The notes: a model not told the origin generated them from the letters alone. DNA of 64,000 bases from Lunularia cruciata (GCA_948567375.1 OX419756.1:47222552-47286551); one strand, 5' to 3'; positions 19,671 through 32,513 are shown, numbered from the stretch's first letter. Numbers and translations: made by a program.

Positions 19671-22139
19671 ACATCTTGGAATGTGCGGTGTTGTACTTTG
19701 CCTTTCTCTCTCCACAAACACACATGGTGCCTAGCTGTGGAGCTTATGGATCAGCGGTTGTATGTAAATCTGTCATTACTAGTCTGAACATGCATGTTAT
19801 CCAACCACCGGATCCTTCTACTCTTGTTTTTAGTATTCTTTCTATCAATTAGAGGAGTAACAAGCAATGTAACTTATCATCATAACACTCACTCCTGGTC
19901 TGTTGGTCATCACTTCCAACATTACCAAAGAGAAATACACAACACTCCTAGAAGAAAATAACCTAAGTGCAATGCTTGCACACCAATCCAAGCCAATTGG
20001 GCATACAAACAAGCATGCAAGCACAAAGAGGATCCAACCACAATAAATTCAGCAACAACTCTTTATGCTTTTGGCAGAAATCAGCTTCAGAGCCTCCTGC
20101 CCTATCTTCAAGCTGATTTAAGTTTGTACTCCAAGTTTCATCCAATCTGTACTCCAACTTTCAATCCAATTTGTACTCCAAGTGTGGAAATTCTATGTCC
20201 TTTTTATGAGAAAAATCATTGTAACTTAGATGAAAATAATTTTTTCTTGTTGCTCTAGTTTGAATGATCTAGAACTCAATTAAAAGCCTATCATAAACAA
20301 TTTCCAATGGAACAAAGAAAACTAAAATTTAACCACTACAACTCCCTTGACAAGATCTCAAACTTGGCCAGAGTTTTGTAGTTTCTAGCCTAATTTTAAA
20401 ATACCTAACTGAGAGTTTGCTACTAGGTCTTGGCAACTTTCACCAGATTTCTGGATCATAGGTACACATAAGCCTCAAAAAAATTTTAGAAACCTAAAAT
20501 ATTCAATCATAGTCACAAGAATGTGAACATTGATATTCAATCATGATTGAAGGTAGAAATGCTCTACTAAGCTTATGATATTATTTTCAATAGAACTTAT
20601 TGCATCAAGTCTCAATTTCTATGGACCCTAAGCCAACCAAAATTTTCATAGTAGCTGGTTTTGTCCTTGTCTAAATCCTTGCAAAGTTTGATGGTCTAAC
20701 CCAACTCCAATCCCTAGATATGGATCAATTCCTAAGCTAGGCTAACTTGTAAGCTCTACAGATCCAATTATGCTTGATCCAAGACCTTGAATTCTCTTTT
20801 TGAGGAATTCATATGAAACCTTTGCAAAAAGGTGCAACACCTAACCCCCAAAAGTATGGAAAATTTTCATAAGCTTATTCAAGCCATAACTTGAAGCATG
20901 TCCAAAACTCCAAATCTGATCATCATCTCATCTCCAACACCTTACTTTCTAGAGCTCCAACTTCAATTGACCAGATCTGATTTAAAAGTGACCCAAAACT
21001 AGAATTTATTGCACTTAGCACTATAAGCACTCTATCTCCTCTTTAATCCCCTTAAAAAATCATGAAACTATATCACTCAACTCTCCAAATTGTCTAGTTT
21101 GTGCACTTGGGTATGAATTCTACCCCCTTGATTCAATCAATCATATCACACTCAAGAATTTTCTCAAATCACTTGTTCTCTATCTCAAAATTATAGCCTT
21201 TTAGCTCCTCTTTCCAAACATAGTCTTGTCTCCTCAAACACCCTCCCATAATCCCTTTGATGGTAAAAAATCTAAACTTTTCTTCTTGGGACCTAATCTC
21301 TTGTATTTTTGTCATTTAGTTTGTTTCTAGTTTTGCCAAATGGACCCCATAACTCCAACTTGAAGCCATTGAATGAGATAAAGTTCTTCTCCATCTATTA
21401 GAGCACATAGATGGTCAAGTCCCAAACTTGCTCATAAGTAAGCATATGAAGAATGATTGAATTTAGGCTTTCCATCACCGACTCCATGAATGCAATGCCA
21501 AATTGCATTACCATCCAACCCTGAAGTTCATCATCATGTAAAATCTAAAGCTTGATGAGAAAAGGATTGGGGAGTGGCAGATTGGGAGTACAAGACATCT
21601 CCTACTCAAGTGCTTCCTCCAACTCTCTAGTGCACATGCTCTACTACAACTCTCACTCCCCAAGTCCTCCTCCCGCTCAAGACTCCTAAAACTCAAGAAA
21701 ACCCATCTATGAGCTCCCCACCACCTATATACATAAGAGCCCTCAAAGAGAAGAAGACCATAATCCATATGGCCAGTCATATACATGTACATAGATTCCA
21801 CACATAGTAATAATTCAATCATGGGATCTATCCTTCAATCTACTCCAATAATGTGGAGATAAACTCTACTAAACTCCTTTTTCACTAATTACACAAACCA
21901 CAACACAACAACTGTAGATATGAAGCTCTTCATGAATTTGGTAGATGGATTAGATAAGCAAGCTTGTGAGTTCTTGAAGTTACAACAACAACTTGCACTT
22001 GCTAGACTAAAAGGTAAAATGCATGGTAATTGCACTTTACTAAATTCCAAGCCAATATCAAGCATATCACAATTTGACAACAGTTTTAACGTTGAAGAGT
22101 TTGACAAATTCTAGAAATGGAATGGATTATGCTATATTC

Positions 22140-23372
22140 TTATAAATGCCTTGTCCGTACATGCTCTACCAAATCCACGTGGAGTTGGAAATGTTGTTGC
22201 TCATCACGAATCTTGGCAATGGAATCCATGAGACATTCAAAGGTCAAAGCTTGAATCCCCCAATGCACAATGGTGCTAACATCAGTTAGGTCCTCAATAT
22301 CCATTCCATTTGACACTTCATCTTCAACAATCATATTGTGCATGATCACACAAGCCATCCAAATTTGTTTCATTTGGTTTGAATACCAAAAGTAGGATGG
22401 GTTTTTGACAATGGAAAATTATGATTGCAACATGTTGAAATATCATTCAACATCTTTACAAAGAGCTTCTTGCAATTTTGGAAAACATTTTCTCTTGTGA
22501 CCTTGAGGTTTGGAGATATTCTTAATAAAAATTGACCAATTTGGATAAATGCCATCAATGAGCAAGTAGGCCATAGATACTCATGACCTTGAACTGAGTA
22601 CTTTGCATTAGGTGCAACACCTTTAAGTAAGTTCACTAGCAATGGAGAAAAATCAACAACATTACAATCATTAATCCAAGCATTCCAATATATACACATG
22701 CAAAATCCATAACTATGAGGTTGTTATAGCTTCCATGATAATTGAATGGTTTCCTTGTCAATATTTGATATTGCTCTTGCCATGCAAATATGCAATTCTT
22801 CCATTCCCTCTGTGTGCAATGAATAGAACCAAACATCCCAAGAAATCCAATGATCATTGATTGCAAATTGTCATTCCATATCCTCAACTATTGGAAGGTG
22901 AAGGTACTCTTTCCCAAAAATGATAACAATTGTTGAGGCAAATTGATGTTTGTTGTAGATTCACCAATTCAAACATATTCATCAATTGAGTTGCAAGCTA
23001 TGCCATTTGCAAAGATTATGAGAGCAAAACTGACCTTTTGGATGGAAAAAAATCTAAGAATCTAAATGCATCTCTTTTCTAGAAAAAATACTCATCTTGT
23101 GCAACAATTCCGGAGATGATGTGATTGAATAATTGATGTTACTTTTGAAATTACCTTCAAAAGATAGGAGCTTGAAATATTGGATATGGAAAGAAGTAGT
23201 CCTAGTATATTTTTTGACGCCCTACTACATGGTCTTGATATACATTAGGAGAGCATCCTAGTAGTTATGAACAACCTCTTCAAACGGGCAATTCATCATC
23301 ATCATCATCATTTGCAATAAATTGGTTGACATTCATAAAAAATTGTAATCTAGAAATAGAAAAATGAGCCAT
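22140..23372 (-). pseudogene. PIF/Harbinger transposase, decayed
   Basis: DDE transposase that excises and inserts the element. From a Met at 23370-23372 (MAHFSISRLQFFMNVNQFIA, then an acidic DDDDDELP encoded by a CAT repeat) it reads VVGRQKIY, YPIFQAPIF, LFNHIISGIVAQDEYFF, then FLGMFGSIHCTQREWKNCIFA (about 22790-22850), NDCNVVDFSPL, LLIDGIYPNW and, at the C-terminus, ACVIMHNMIVEDEV, all characteristic. GSIHC carries His in place of the catalytic Asp (usual GSIDC). Many stops and frameshifts. Confidence 0.85.
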
Positions 23373-23549
23373 TGCATTTCATGCATCCTATAATTGGCTC
23401 TTTAAATCTTCAAACCCTACACATTAAACCACTTGCAAAATTTTAGTTAGAATTCAAGATGAAGCTATGTGGATATATTTTGTATGGATTGAAAATAAGT
23501 TTAGCAAGAACTATTTATTGTATTGCATAGGCTAATTATCTCTTGATAT

Positions 23550-23572
23550 ACCATGTTGTAAAGGAGATGCTC
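23550..23572 (-). repeat. Harbinger right terminal inverted repeat
   Basis: Pairs with 18616-18638; followed by TAA. Confidence 0.6.
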
Positions 23573-23932
23573 TAAGAGCCAATTCTAGATTGAATTGCAA
23601 TAGGATATAGACAACTTACTAGTGGTAAGGACCAATAACACTCACGATAATGCTTCTTTTGTGATTTGTACATAAAAAGTGGAGTTTATGATGGTGAAAC
23701 ATGATCACTTTTATATCTTGGCTATAAGATACTTAAATTCTATTTCTCCCTTGCCCATGTGGTGTTTTGTTTCCTACTTGAATGTATAATCTCGTAAGTT
23801 TAGATACAACTTTGAAAATAATTATTTCTTGTCTCTTAGTTATCTTGGTGTACATAATGTAATACCACTCTTAAATACTACTCATCTCAACTGTAACTGC
23901 TTTCTTTAATTCTATTAGTGGACTTACAAATG

Positions 23933-23936
<4 letters not shown>

Positions 23937-23968
<32 letters not shown>
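23937..23968. repeat. (AT)16 microsatellite
   Basis: Thirty-two bases of perfect AT dinucleotide repeat. Confidence 0.97.
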
Positions 23969-23970
<2 letters not shown>

Positions 23971-24787
23971 TCACCCTTTCAACCTCTGGTACCCTTTTCA
24001 CTTGACCTAAATTATGTTATTTTATAGTTTGGCAAAGACTATAACCTTATAAAAGATAAGTAAAACAGCTCATATATCTACCATACCTAATATTATATAA
24101 AAATAATATTATATTTATTAATTGAGTTAAATTTTTGATATAATTTTTATCTATTAAATAAAGGAGAAAGTAGCAAGACTTACTAATGAATTATACTCAT
24201 TTCATCTTACGGTAGTCTTTCATCTCGACTCAAGTAATCAATATAAAGATCAAAAAATAGTGTGTTATATAATTTTTCTAAGATTATATAAATAATTTAA
24301 ATATAATAGTAATTGAGTTAATCTGAAATATAATAGCGGTTGAGCTAACTTTCTATATATCACCTATGAAATTTACTTAATGTATCTTCTGCTCTTCTTT
24401 TATCCTCAATCAAGATCTTAAAGATGTGTATCTTATAATAAAATATAAACAGATATTTCACCTTAATTTATTTGAATTTAATTTATTTGGAAATTATTTA
24501 ATATTAAATTTACAATTTAATGATACAAGTGATATACAACTCTCAAGTTGATTGATCATTACTCCAACACAACATACATTAGATAGAAAAAAGGATGTGA
24601 AGATCAAATCAAGTTTTTACAAGGGTTTAGGCTCACAATAAGAGGTTAATATAAGAATAATCTTTAATAACTTTGTGATGAAGAATTTATCTTACAATAA
24701 CTAGGTTATCAAAACTCAAATAGCCTACATACTCTTAAGTATACAAAGAATCATCATCTAGTGTGATTGCTAAGTGCTTTCCAATAG

Positions 24788-24990
24788 AAATACCAAACAA
24801 TACTCTCGTTTGAGCAAGTATATACTAATATACTTTCTTTAGAATAAGTAATAATATGAAAGGGAATTTTATGACTTTTGTAGCCTAATACCAAACAATA
24901 CTCTCTTTTGAGCAATGGATACACTTTCTTTAGAGTAAGTTATAATATGAAAGTGAATTTAATCACACTTGTAGCCCTATTTGGTAAATT
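24788..24990 (+). repeat. Tandem duplication, about 99-bp unit, two copies
   Basis: ATACCAAACAATACTCTC begins both units (about 24790 and 24889), followed by TTTGAGCAA and ACTTTCTTTAGA in each. Confidence 0.75.
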
Positions 24991-27171
24991 ATTATCTATA
25001 GACCTTTATAACTCCAAACCTAAAACCAAAATTAGATAATCTCATTAAATACCTAAATACTTGGAGACCCTAGTTGCAATGTTTCTACTTGCCACCCATC
25101 CAAGAGGATGAGTAATATTTTATTCAAAACTACATTGTATATGAGATCCATAACTAATAGTATTTGCTATCATAACCTAATCACCTTAGAAAACAAAAAT
25201 TTTACCTTAGCCTTCATTTTTTGCAAAACATACTAATGCTCCTTCTAATACAATTAGCTACTCTCTCATGACATTACAAAAATTTCATCTTTTATGGCAT
25301 CATGTGTAGGTATATTTTTAGTTGGTATGAGTCAGGATGCTATAATGTGGTCAAGCTAGGATCCAAGAGCATATACCTTGTCAAAGCATGAGCCAAGATA
25401 TCTTATCAAATAATATAAGGAATGAATAGGTCAATAAAAGAAAAGTGTAGAGCTTGTTAAAATTATTGGTCTATCAAGGAATATTACAAACCTATAGTTC
25501 AATTATTGGAAGATTAAGGGGTAAAGAAATGCAAGATCATCTTGTGCCTTAGATGATAAATTTCTCTTATTTACCGAAATAGTACTTAGAGATGAAAGGA
25601 ACCATCTTCCATCTCCATCACATATATCTTAAAGGACTAGCCTATTAACAACCCCAAAATAAGACAAAATTAAAGGTGCCAAGATTAAAAAATTCCCTAG
25701 AAATTCTACATGTGCCATCTCTTCCATAAAAAGTAAATTTGCACTGATATTATTTACAAGCCAAGTCCCTTATCATGACTCAAAAATCCCAATCTAATGA
25801 TGTCATCAAATACACCCATGATCTTCTTATAAAATCTTCTCAAGCATACTAAGCAGATAAGTAAAAGTCAAATTATGTGAAGTAGGTAGGTTTGTTAACA
25901 AGGACTAAGAGAAAAGACTATAGCATATACAACCACATCAGGATCTCTTAGAAGTAAAAATTTATCCACATGTGAGATATCCTTTGTAACAATAATATCA
26001 AAGTAAAGAAAGTCCTCAAACATTAGAAGCATCCCAAGAATGCAAAAGCTATCTAAAGATATAAGATACACCTTTTTATAAAAAATACACTATCTTGAGA
26101 ATAAGAGAAAAATAAACTATGCAAAATCATCTATCAATAAAATGATAAGAAAAAGTCATGTCTAACTTCATCATGAAGTGTCAAAGCAGCTTGTAGATTA
26201 AACATGGACATAGAAAATTAGTCTTAAAAAATCCTAAAATAATATGCTTGGGATGTTAATGATTCACTCATACTTATTTTATCATCTCCACTTGCATCTC
26301 TCTCCATTTATCTCTCTTCTCATTAATACAAGATTATTGAAGATTATCAATATATTAACATTGTAAATTATAGAAGATTCTAATTATGTTAACATTGTAA
26401 TAAAGATTAAATATTATCAAATATACCCTTAAGTGGTAAAATTAAGGTGAAATATTATCACATATACCCGTAAGTTTTTTATTCAAGATTTCTTATCAAA
26501 GTAAAGCTCTCAAGAGTAAAATTGTCCTTAAGAAGTTTGTTTTGAATGTTTGTTAACTTCAAACTGGATTACACCTTTAATAAGATAATATGAACTATAA
26601 TAAATATTTTTTTCTTTAGGTTTTTAAGGTGTTTCTACTTAAAGAGATTTAATTTAAGAGAATATTATTTTTATATTACAACATATTTGATCTTAATGGA
26701 AGATTTTAAATTGAAAATTGGAACTTTAATTCTCTTTGTGAGAAATCCAAACAAGGATATATTTGATCATATAATTTGAATTTAATAATTTAAAGTAAGT
26801 ACAAGTAATATAGAAATAAGTAGTGAGAATTTGCTTGATATGATCAAAATGTTAATAAACTCATTAAATAACAATAATTTAAGTAGTGCATTAAATCTTT
26901 TGCTTACTCAATAGCTTTGTTAACATTTTTGTTGATATTAGCATTATTTACTTCCATTTATTTGTAAGTGAAGTGTAGATTGGATTGCTAGTTTTGATTA
27001 GAAAAATTTGTAGACCTATCTTTTCTCTTTCTCCATGTTTTTTTTCTCTCATCCTTTTAGAGGAAGAGATGCCTCTTGGGTAAGATGGAAGGAATGACTA
27101 CTAGGAATCTATCAATATTAGTATATATAGTTGTCAATTAAGATGGGAGATGCAATGAAGGGAGGACATGT

Positions 27172-28149
27172 TTGTTAAAGGTTGGCTCAATCTTGTGGTG
27201 GATGCTATAGGATGCTACGGGAAACATGAAAGGACATGACAACCCTTGCATGACTGGCCTTTCATTGGGCTCAAGGAGGAATTGTGATTAGGATTCTTGT
27301 GGCAATCATAGCTCTACCAAGAAACAAGGTTCACCTTTGACAGTTAACCTTGGAAATGGCTCACAAGGCTATAACCCCTATGAGCACTTTGTCCTATGTA
27401 GAACAATCACTCTTCGTCAGCAATTGCAATGCTAAGATGCACTCTACAATTCAAACAATGGTGTGATGAGCAAAATGAGGAGCGCTTCTCCACACATTTA
27501 CACATTGAAATTGGACCCAAAACTCAGTCAAAATTTGAGGTAGAATGCATTTTCTTTACTGATGTGAAATTCTCAACCAATTTAGTATAAATCATAGACT
27601 AACTATTACAACCATGACTAGCAATATCTTCAGCCCATGGACCAATGAATACTCTACTCAGCAGACTCTACTTACAAGAATAGACGCTCCACTCAAGGTT
27701 CTCCCAAAAACTAAAGAACTCAAAAATGAATCAAAGAATGAAGAACCTCCTGCCCAAGGGCACATATCAACTTATTTATTGCTTCCCAACTCTAAATTGA
27801 ATTTTCTCTCCTATCTTAACAACACTCTACATACGGCCACCTCCTCCTTCATACACCATATAATAAATGCCTAGAGAGAGACTCTTGCTCCTAGATTCTC
27901 TACACTAAATATACCTTTCTTGACATCACCAGAGCATCACCTCTAGCTTAATTACTATTTGTCTCTTGCTATCATACATTCCTATAGGAAATAATTCCAC
28001 ACCTTAACACATTGGTATGTACTTGATTTTCTATCATATCTCATAGGATGTTAGGATCTTGCAATGCCTCTTCATCCCGCACTTCTGTTTTGTACATTCT
28101 TGTAGAAGATATTTCCCGTACTTGATACCTAGCCTTTTGCACCTCAACA
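27172..28149. mobile_element. Possible insertion of about 978 bp within repeat E (solo-LTR-like)
   Basis: Absent from E1, whose sequence joins directly across the site. Ends are inverted (TGTTAAAGG at left, CCTCAACA at right, that is TGTTGAGG reversed) and start/end TG...CA like an LTR. ATGT flanks both sides. E3 also has it, so it predates the E2/E3 split. E1 could alternatively carry a deletion. Confidence 0.4.
27614..27874 (+). other. Short ORF in E2
   Basis: 86 residues starting MTSNIFSPWTNEYSTQQTLL; also open in E3 (60447-60740, minus) with a few substitutions. No family recognised; lies in the possible insertion. Confidence 0.2.
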
Positions 28150-28228
28150 ATGTCGCCATATTTGGATATAAATATAATAGCACATGACCAAAAAAAGGAT
28201 CATCTCATGAGAATTTTCAACCTTATGA

Positions 28229-28423
28229 TTGTTGAGTGAACTTAGGGTGTTATGTGACAAAGATATAATGATCATGCCCAAAATCCTATTGTATGCTTGT
28301 CTACTCGTTCTACTCGTCCTATTCTTTTGTACTCATAATGTGATTTCCAATCTATCTCTTCATACTTCTTGGATCTTTTCTCATGTTCTATCGATATTCA
28401 TACAAGTAGAGCAATACTACTAA
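28229..28423 (+). other. Short hydrophobic ORF in E2
   Basis: 64 residues; MPKILLYACLLVLLVLFFC is signal-peptide-like, then THNVISNLSLHTSWIF. Open in all three E copies. Function unknown. Confidence 0.25.
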
Positions 28424-29339
28424 AATAAGAGTTTCTTTAGCTCTAATTTATAAAAAATAATTTAAATTACTACTAGTAATTTAGGTAATTAGAAAAATCT
28501 TTGGCTTGTTCAAAATTTTTGTTAACAATTTTTTCAATATTATTTTTATCAATTTTATCTACTATTATATTATTCATCCCATTTCTAGTTCATATGCTAT
28601 TGAGAGATTACATCATAGCAAAGGAAATATCTACATGATAAAATGGAAGAGGGAATTGCTTATGATAACAAGAAAGATGGGATAATTCTATCAATCTATA
28701 CAAGGATAAGACACAAACGTAAATAAGTCTAAGCCTTAATAATATCATTGTGAGAAATCTGCACTATTACAACTAAGATTTTTGAGCTATGCAAGTCCTA
28801 TGGTCTACAAAATATTAGAACATCTGAAGAAGTATCACCTAATGTGAATGCTCTCCTATGAACTTGCACCACAAAATACTCTTTTATAAAGCAATGTGCA
28901 CACACTATCTAAACTATGCTACATTGCCTAAACTATAAACACTATATACATGTTGTCTAAAGTATAACTCTAAAATTTTACCATCTATTTGATAGGAAAG
29001 TAATGTTGATTCCTCATAGTTTGATCTAGTCTAGAAACTAAGTTCAAATTTGAAGATGATAGTTGTGAAAAGCTAGTGTAGATGTACTAATGGTAAAATG
29101 ACAAACAACAATTTTTTCCCTTGAGGATACATATTGGAGATGACTAGAGTTGAAGAAAAAGTGTCACAATATCACAATTTTCTTTATTGTTGCCTATTTA
29201 ACCTCTTAGGCATGAACCACTCCCAAAAGAGGATAGTATCAGCTACTAAGGCACACTATGAAATGGGAAATTAAAACCACTTTTATGAAATATTTGTTCA
29301 TAATTAATCTTGAAGGTGTGGTTCATGTCATCTCTTCTC

Positions 29340-29856
29340 TCCAAAGGTTGGTTTCACCGTGAAGGTCATGTCAATCTAATGATTTCACCAACTACATACT
29401 ACCCTTCTTAAAAGGTGCAATCCTAACAAACTTGTGAAATTCATTGTCTAAGTGGCTTTTCTATTTTGTGGTACTTTCAATACTCCAGGTTCCCAAAACC
29501 CTTATTTTCATTGTCTTGCTCCTTTGGAACTTCAAGGATCACACTAAGTGCCAATGTCTCAATACATTCAAGCACCTATATTCTTACTACAAGATTCTTC
29601 TCTCCCCAAAGGTTGGTTCTACCTCAAAGGTCTCATCACTTTGATGATTTTTCCAACTACATACTACCCTTCCAAAAAGACTCAATCCTAACAAATTTGT
29701 GAAATTGATAGTCTAATTGGGTTTTCTATTTTGTTGTACTTTCAATACTCTAGGTTCTTAGAACTCTTTTTTGCATTGTCTTCCTCCTTTGGAACTATAG
29801 GGATCACAAACCTCAACTAAGTACTAATATCTGCATACATTCAAGCACCTATGTTC
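29340..29856 (+). repeat. Tandem duplication of about 270 bp at the E2 inner edge
   Basis: CCAAAGGTTGGTT..., CTACATACTACCCTTC..., and TTCAAGCACCTAT occur twice about 270 bp apart. C1 inserted at the end of the second unit; CTACTACAAGATTC continues after C1 at 37651. E3 has only the first unit. Confidence 0.8.
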
Positions 29857-30545
29857 TGTGAGCCAGCATGTCTCTCACTCAGGATGAACCTCTAATGGCT
29901 ATTATGGTAGCGCACCATGGACTAAGAAGGCAAGGAACCCAAATTCCTTCATACTCCTCCAAGGCTAACACTCCAAGACTCAAGACATTGCTCACTAGAG
30001 AACTCAATGAGAAAGAGATAGTTGCAAATGAAAGGATGATGAGTACCTCCTCACCCCTTGTTTATATACTTGTGATATAGTTACGTACCAAAGTTACTAA
30101 TTACCGTAGTAACTCAAGTTACTAGACTAAAAGTCAAGTAAAGTCAAAAAGTAGAAAGGAATATCCATTCACATGAGCATATTCCCCTAAGCATGTGGTC
30201 TTACCTTGACCCAACCACTAAGTCAAGGATTCCTTCACATGGGCTATCCTTGGACTAAAGAAGAATCCAAAATAAAAAGGCTTGCGGGCCCAAGAGTTCT
30301 CAACTCTTTCCTCAAAGCCAAACACCTAGGAATAATACCAAGTCAACACACTAAAATCCAAAATAGTGGTGCTCATCTTTTCTACTTCCTCTAAAATAAA
30401 GTCCCCTCTATCTTAGCTATGACTAACTTTAGCTAACCATGACTAATATAGAGCCATCTTTTATCTCTATAAATAATATCTCTAAGTACTTGTAATACCA
30501 AGCTAAATATCACAATACCACACACATGCACAAATGGGTGTTACA
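29857..30545 (-). repeat. C1 3' LTR
   Basis: Minus strand starts TGTAACACCCATTTG and ends GGCTCACA. A purine-rich stretch (ATTTAGGGGTAAA, minus) abuts it internally at 30546-30558 and fits a polypurine tract. Confidence 0.93.
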
Positions 30546-30593
30546 TTTACCCCTAAATTAAGTTTTCCCTTTGTCTTCAAAGTGAAGGTCTCT

Positions 30594-31703
30594 CTACCTT
30601 CTATGGTACATCTTCAACTTATCATGGTTAATCCTATCAAAGTGTCTTCCTCCCAACTCCTTGAGATCATAGGTGTAGTTGCCCCACACCTTCTCTACTA
30701 TGAAAGGTCCAAAGTACTTAGGCAAAAACTTCTTTTGCACTCTCTTGAATTGAATGGAATCAAACAACATTACCCAATCACCTTCTTTGAAAGGCTCCAC
30801 CTTCTTCTTGCCTTGCCTCTTGTCATAGCTCTCCTTTTGTTTCCTTTGGGCTTGCTCCACTCGAACCATAGCAACTGCTCTTGCCTCTTCCAACTCCATG
30901 AGTTTATCCTTCCTTGACTTCTCATCGCCTCCTTGTGCTTTCTTCAATCTCCTATGAATGCTTTGGAAGGTAGGAAGATCAAAGTGACTAGGTAAGGTAG
31001 ACTCAATACCATACACCAATTGAAATGGAGAAAATCCGGTGGAAGCCTTCATGGTTGTCCTATACTCCCACAAAACTGCATGAATCCTCTTGTCCCAACG
31101 ATGTTTAGCCCCCTCCATTTCTGCATCTTTGGCCAACATCATGCACAAGGTCTGATTGGTTCTCTCTGCCAAGCCATTGGAATTTGGCTTATAGGATGTA
31201 GTTACTCTATGTGTGATAGAGAAATGTTGTAGCATGGCTGTAGTAATGCTTCCTGTAAACTCTCCTCCTCTATCAGAAACTAACTCCAAAGGGCATCCAA
31301 ACCTAGTGATAATGAGTTCATAAAGAAATCTACCCACTTCATCTTCATTCTTGTCCCTCAATGGTCTAGCCTGAACCCACTTGGTAAGGTAATCAGTAAC
31401 TACCACAATGTTACGATTGTTCCTTGGGGTTCTATTGAGAGGACCAACAAAATTATTTCCCCACTTCTCAAAAGGTCTTAGCAATGGAATTGATCTAAGT
31501 GGTGGAGTGGATGTAGACTTTCTAGCAAAAGCTTGACAAACATGACAAGTTTTGCAATAATCAAGACAATCCTTGAAAATCCCTCTCCAATGGTAACCTA
31601 CATCTAGAATCTTGAAAGCAGTCACCTTTCCTGCAAAGTGTCCTCCACATACTAAACCTTCATGAAACTCCTTTATGAGTAGGATAGACTCTTCCGTACC
31701 CAC
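30594..31703 (-). CDS. C1 integrase
   Basis: 369 residues. H2C2 finger (HEGLVCGGHFAG to CKTCHVC), then the core: NNFVGPLNRTP where the first catalytic Asp is replaced by Asn (C2 has IDFVGP), ELVSDRGGEFTG with the second Asp, and NSNGLAERTNQTL with the Glu. C-terminal part: DWVMLFDSIQFKRVQKKFLP, KYFGPFIVEKVWGNYTYDLKEL, ending LKMYHRR just before the LTR. Cut from RNase H by one TGA near 31705. Predicted catalytically dead. Confidence 0.9.
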   Translation of the reverse strand: MGTEESILLIKEFHEGLVCGGHFAGKVTAFKILDVGYHWRGIFKDCLDYCKTCHVCQAFARKSTSTPPLRSIPLLRPFEKWGNNFVGPLNRTPRNNRNIVVVTDYLTKWVQARPLRDKNEDEVGRFLYELIITRFGCPLELVSDRGGEFTGSITTAMLQHFSITHRVTTSYKPNSNGLAERTNQTLCMMLAKDAEMEGAKHRWDKRIHAVLWEYRTTMKASTGFSPFQLVYGIESTLPSHFDLPTFQSIHRRLKKAQGGDEKSRKDKLMELEEARAVAMVRVEQAQRKQKESYDKRQGKKKVEPFKEGDWVMLFDSIQFKRVQKKFLPKYFGPFIVEKVWGNYTYDLKELGGRHFDRINHDKLKMYHRR

Positions 31704-31709
31704 TACTCT

Positions 31710-32504
31710 TCAAAGTAGACCATCTGCTCCTTGGTGAAAAAGAATATCCTCCACCATTGTGTAAGGTCTAGATCTTGCTGCAAGGGCCTTCCTCTCCCTA
31801 GCATGCATCCCTTCTGGATAGTTACCTCTTGTCACAAAGTCCACAATCTCCTTGTACTCCATTGGAACCTCTTGAGTGACTGAGATTGTCATGAGCTCCT
31901 CATCCGGGAAAGAATCATCCACTGGCTCATCTCCATCATGATCATAGGCTCTAGATAACAAATCAACATTTGCATGTTTCTTTCCTGGCCTATCCTCAAT
32001 GGTGTAGTCATACTCAGACAAGAGTATCATCCATCTTGCTAGTCTCCCTTCAACATTAGGCTTGTTGAAGATGTACTTCAAACCCTTGTGATCCATGACA
32101 ATGGTGGCTTTCCCTCCAATCAAGTAGTATCTAAACTTCTTGAGACCAAAGATCACTGCCAACCCTTCTCTCTCCGTGACAGAGTAGTTCTTCTCTACTG
32201 AAACCATCTGCCTACTAGCATAAGCTATTGGATGATCATGCCCATCTTGGTCTAATTGACTAAGAGTGCATCCTATAGCTACATTAGAAGCATCAATGTA
32301 GAGGATGAAAGGCTTACTCCAATCAGGTTTAGCAAGAATTGGAGCTACAACAAGGGATTGCTTGAGCTCCTCAAAAGCTTTGAGAGCCTCCTTGTCCTCC
32401 AAAATCACCATGTAATCTACACCCTTCTTCATGTAGATGGTCAATGCATAAGCCTTGTTGGAAAATGAGAAGATGAACCTCCTATAGTATCCAACCATCC
32501 CCAA
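31710..32504 (-). CDS. C1 RNase H domain
   Basis: 264-residue open segment beginning GMVGYYRRFIFSFSNKA (RT connection), then FILYIDASNVAIGCTLSQ, KNYSVTEREGLAVIFGLKKF, IVMDHKGLKYIF and KKHANVDLLSRAYDHDGDEP. All acidic residues of RNase H are present. The tail leads to the integrase finger across a stop. Confidence 0.9.
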   Translation of the reverse strand: MGMVGYYRRFIFSFSNKAYALTIYMKKGVDYMVILEDKEALKAFEELKQSLVVAPILAKPDWSKPFILYIDASNVAIGCTLSQLDQDGHDHPIAYASRQMVSVEKNYSVTEREGLAVIFGLKKFRYYLIGGKATIVMDHKGLKYIFNKPNVEGRLARWMILLSEYDYTIEDRPGKKHANVDLLSRAYDHDGDEPVDDSFPDEELMTISVTQEVPMEYKEIVDFVTRGNYPEGMHARERKALAARSRPYTMVEDILFHQGADGLL

Positions 32505-32513
32505 GAATTGGCA

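Larger units (their letters stand above)
18616..23572. mobile_element. PIF/Harbinger DNA transposon, decayed
   Basis: Bounded by imperfect inverted repeats: GGGCATCTCCACCGCAACA at the left, and at the right, reverse-complemented, GAGCATCTCCTTTACAACA. Flanks are TAG and TAA, compatible with a mutated 3-bp TWA duplication. Inside are both diagnostic genes, an ORF1 (plus) and a transposase (minus), both broken. The central 19700-22130 part holds no recognised gene. Confidence 0.75.
23573..25075. other. AT-rich intergenic stretch left of E2
   Basis: No gene recognised. It may belong to repeat E, because the matching end of E3 is cut off by the window end. Confidence 0.4.
25076..29612 (+). repeat. 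Repeat E2, left arm of a large inverted repeat
   Basis: Reverse complement of 58709-64000, except for a 744-bp solo-LTR insertion there. By eye identity is about 95 percent. The right boundary is sharp: both arms match up to CTCTCCCCAAAGG. The left boundary is undefined because the window ends inside E3. No transposon protein was recognised, only short ORFs. Confidence 0.9.

Noticed and set aside
21508-21822. 104-residue minus-strand ORF with GSYVYRWWGAHRW
   Set aside because: No family features and no conservation in the window; treated as chance within the Harbinger element.
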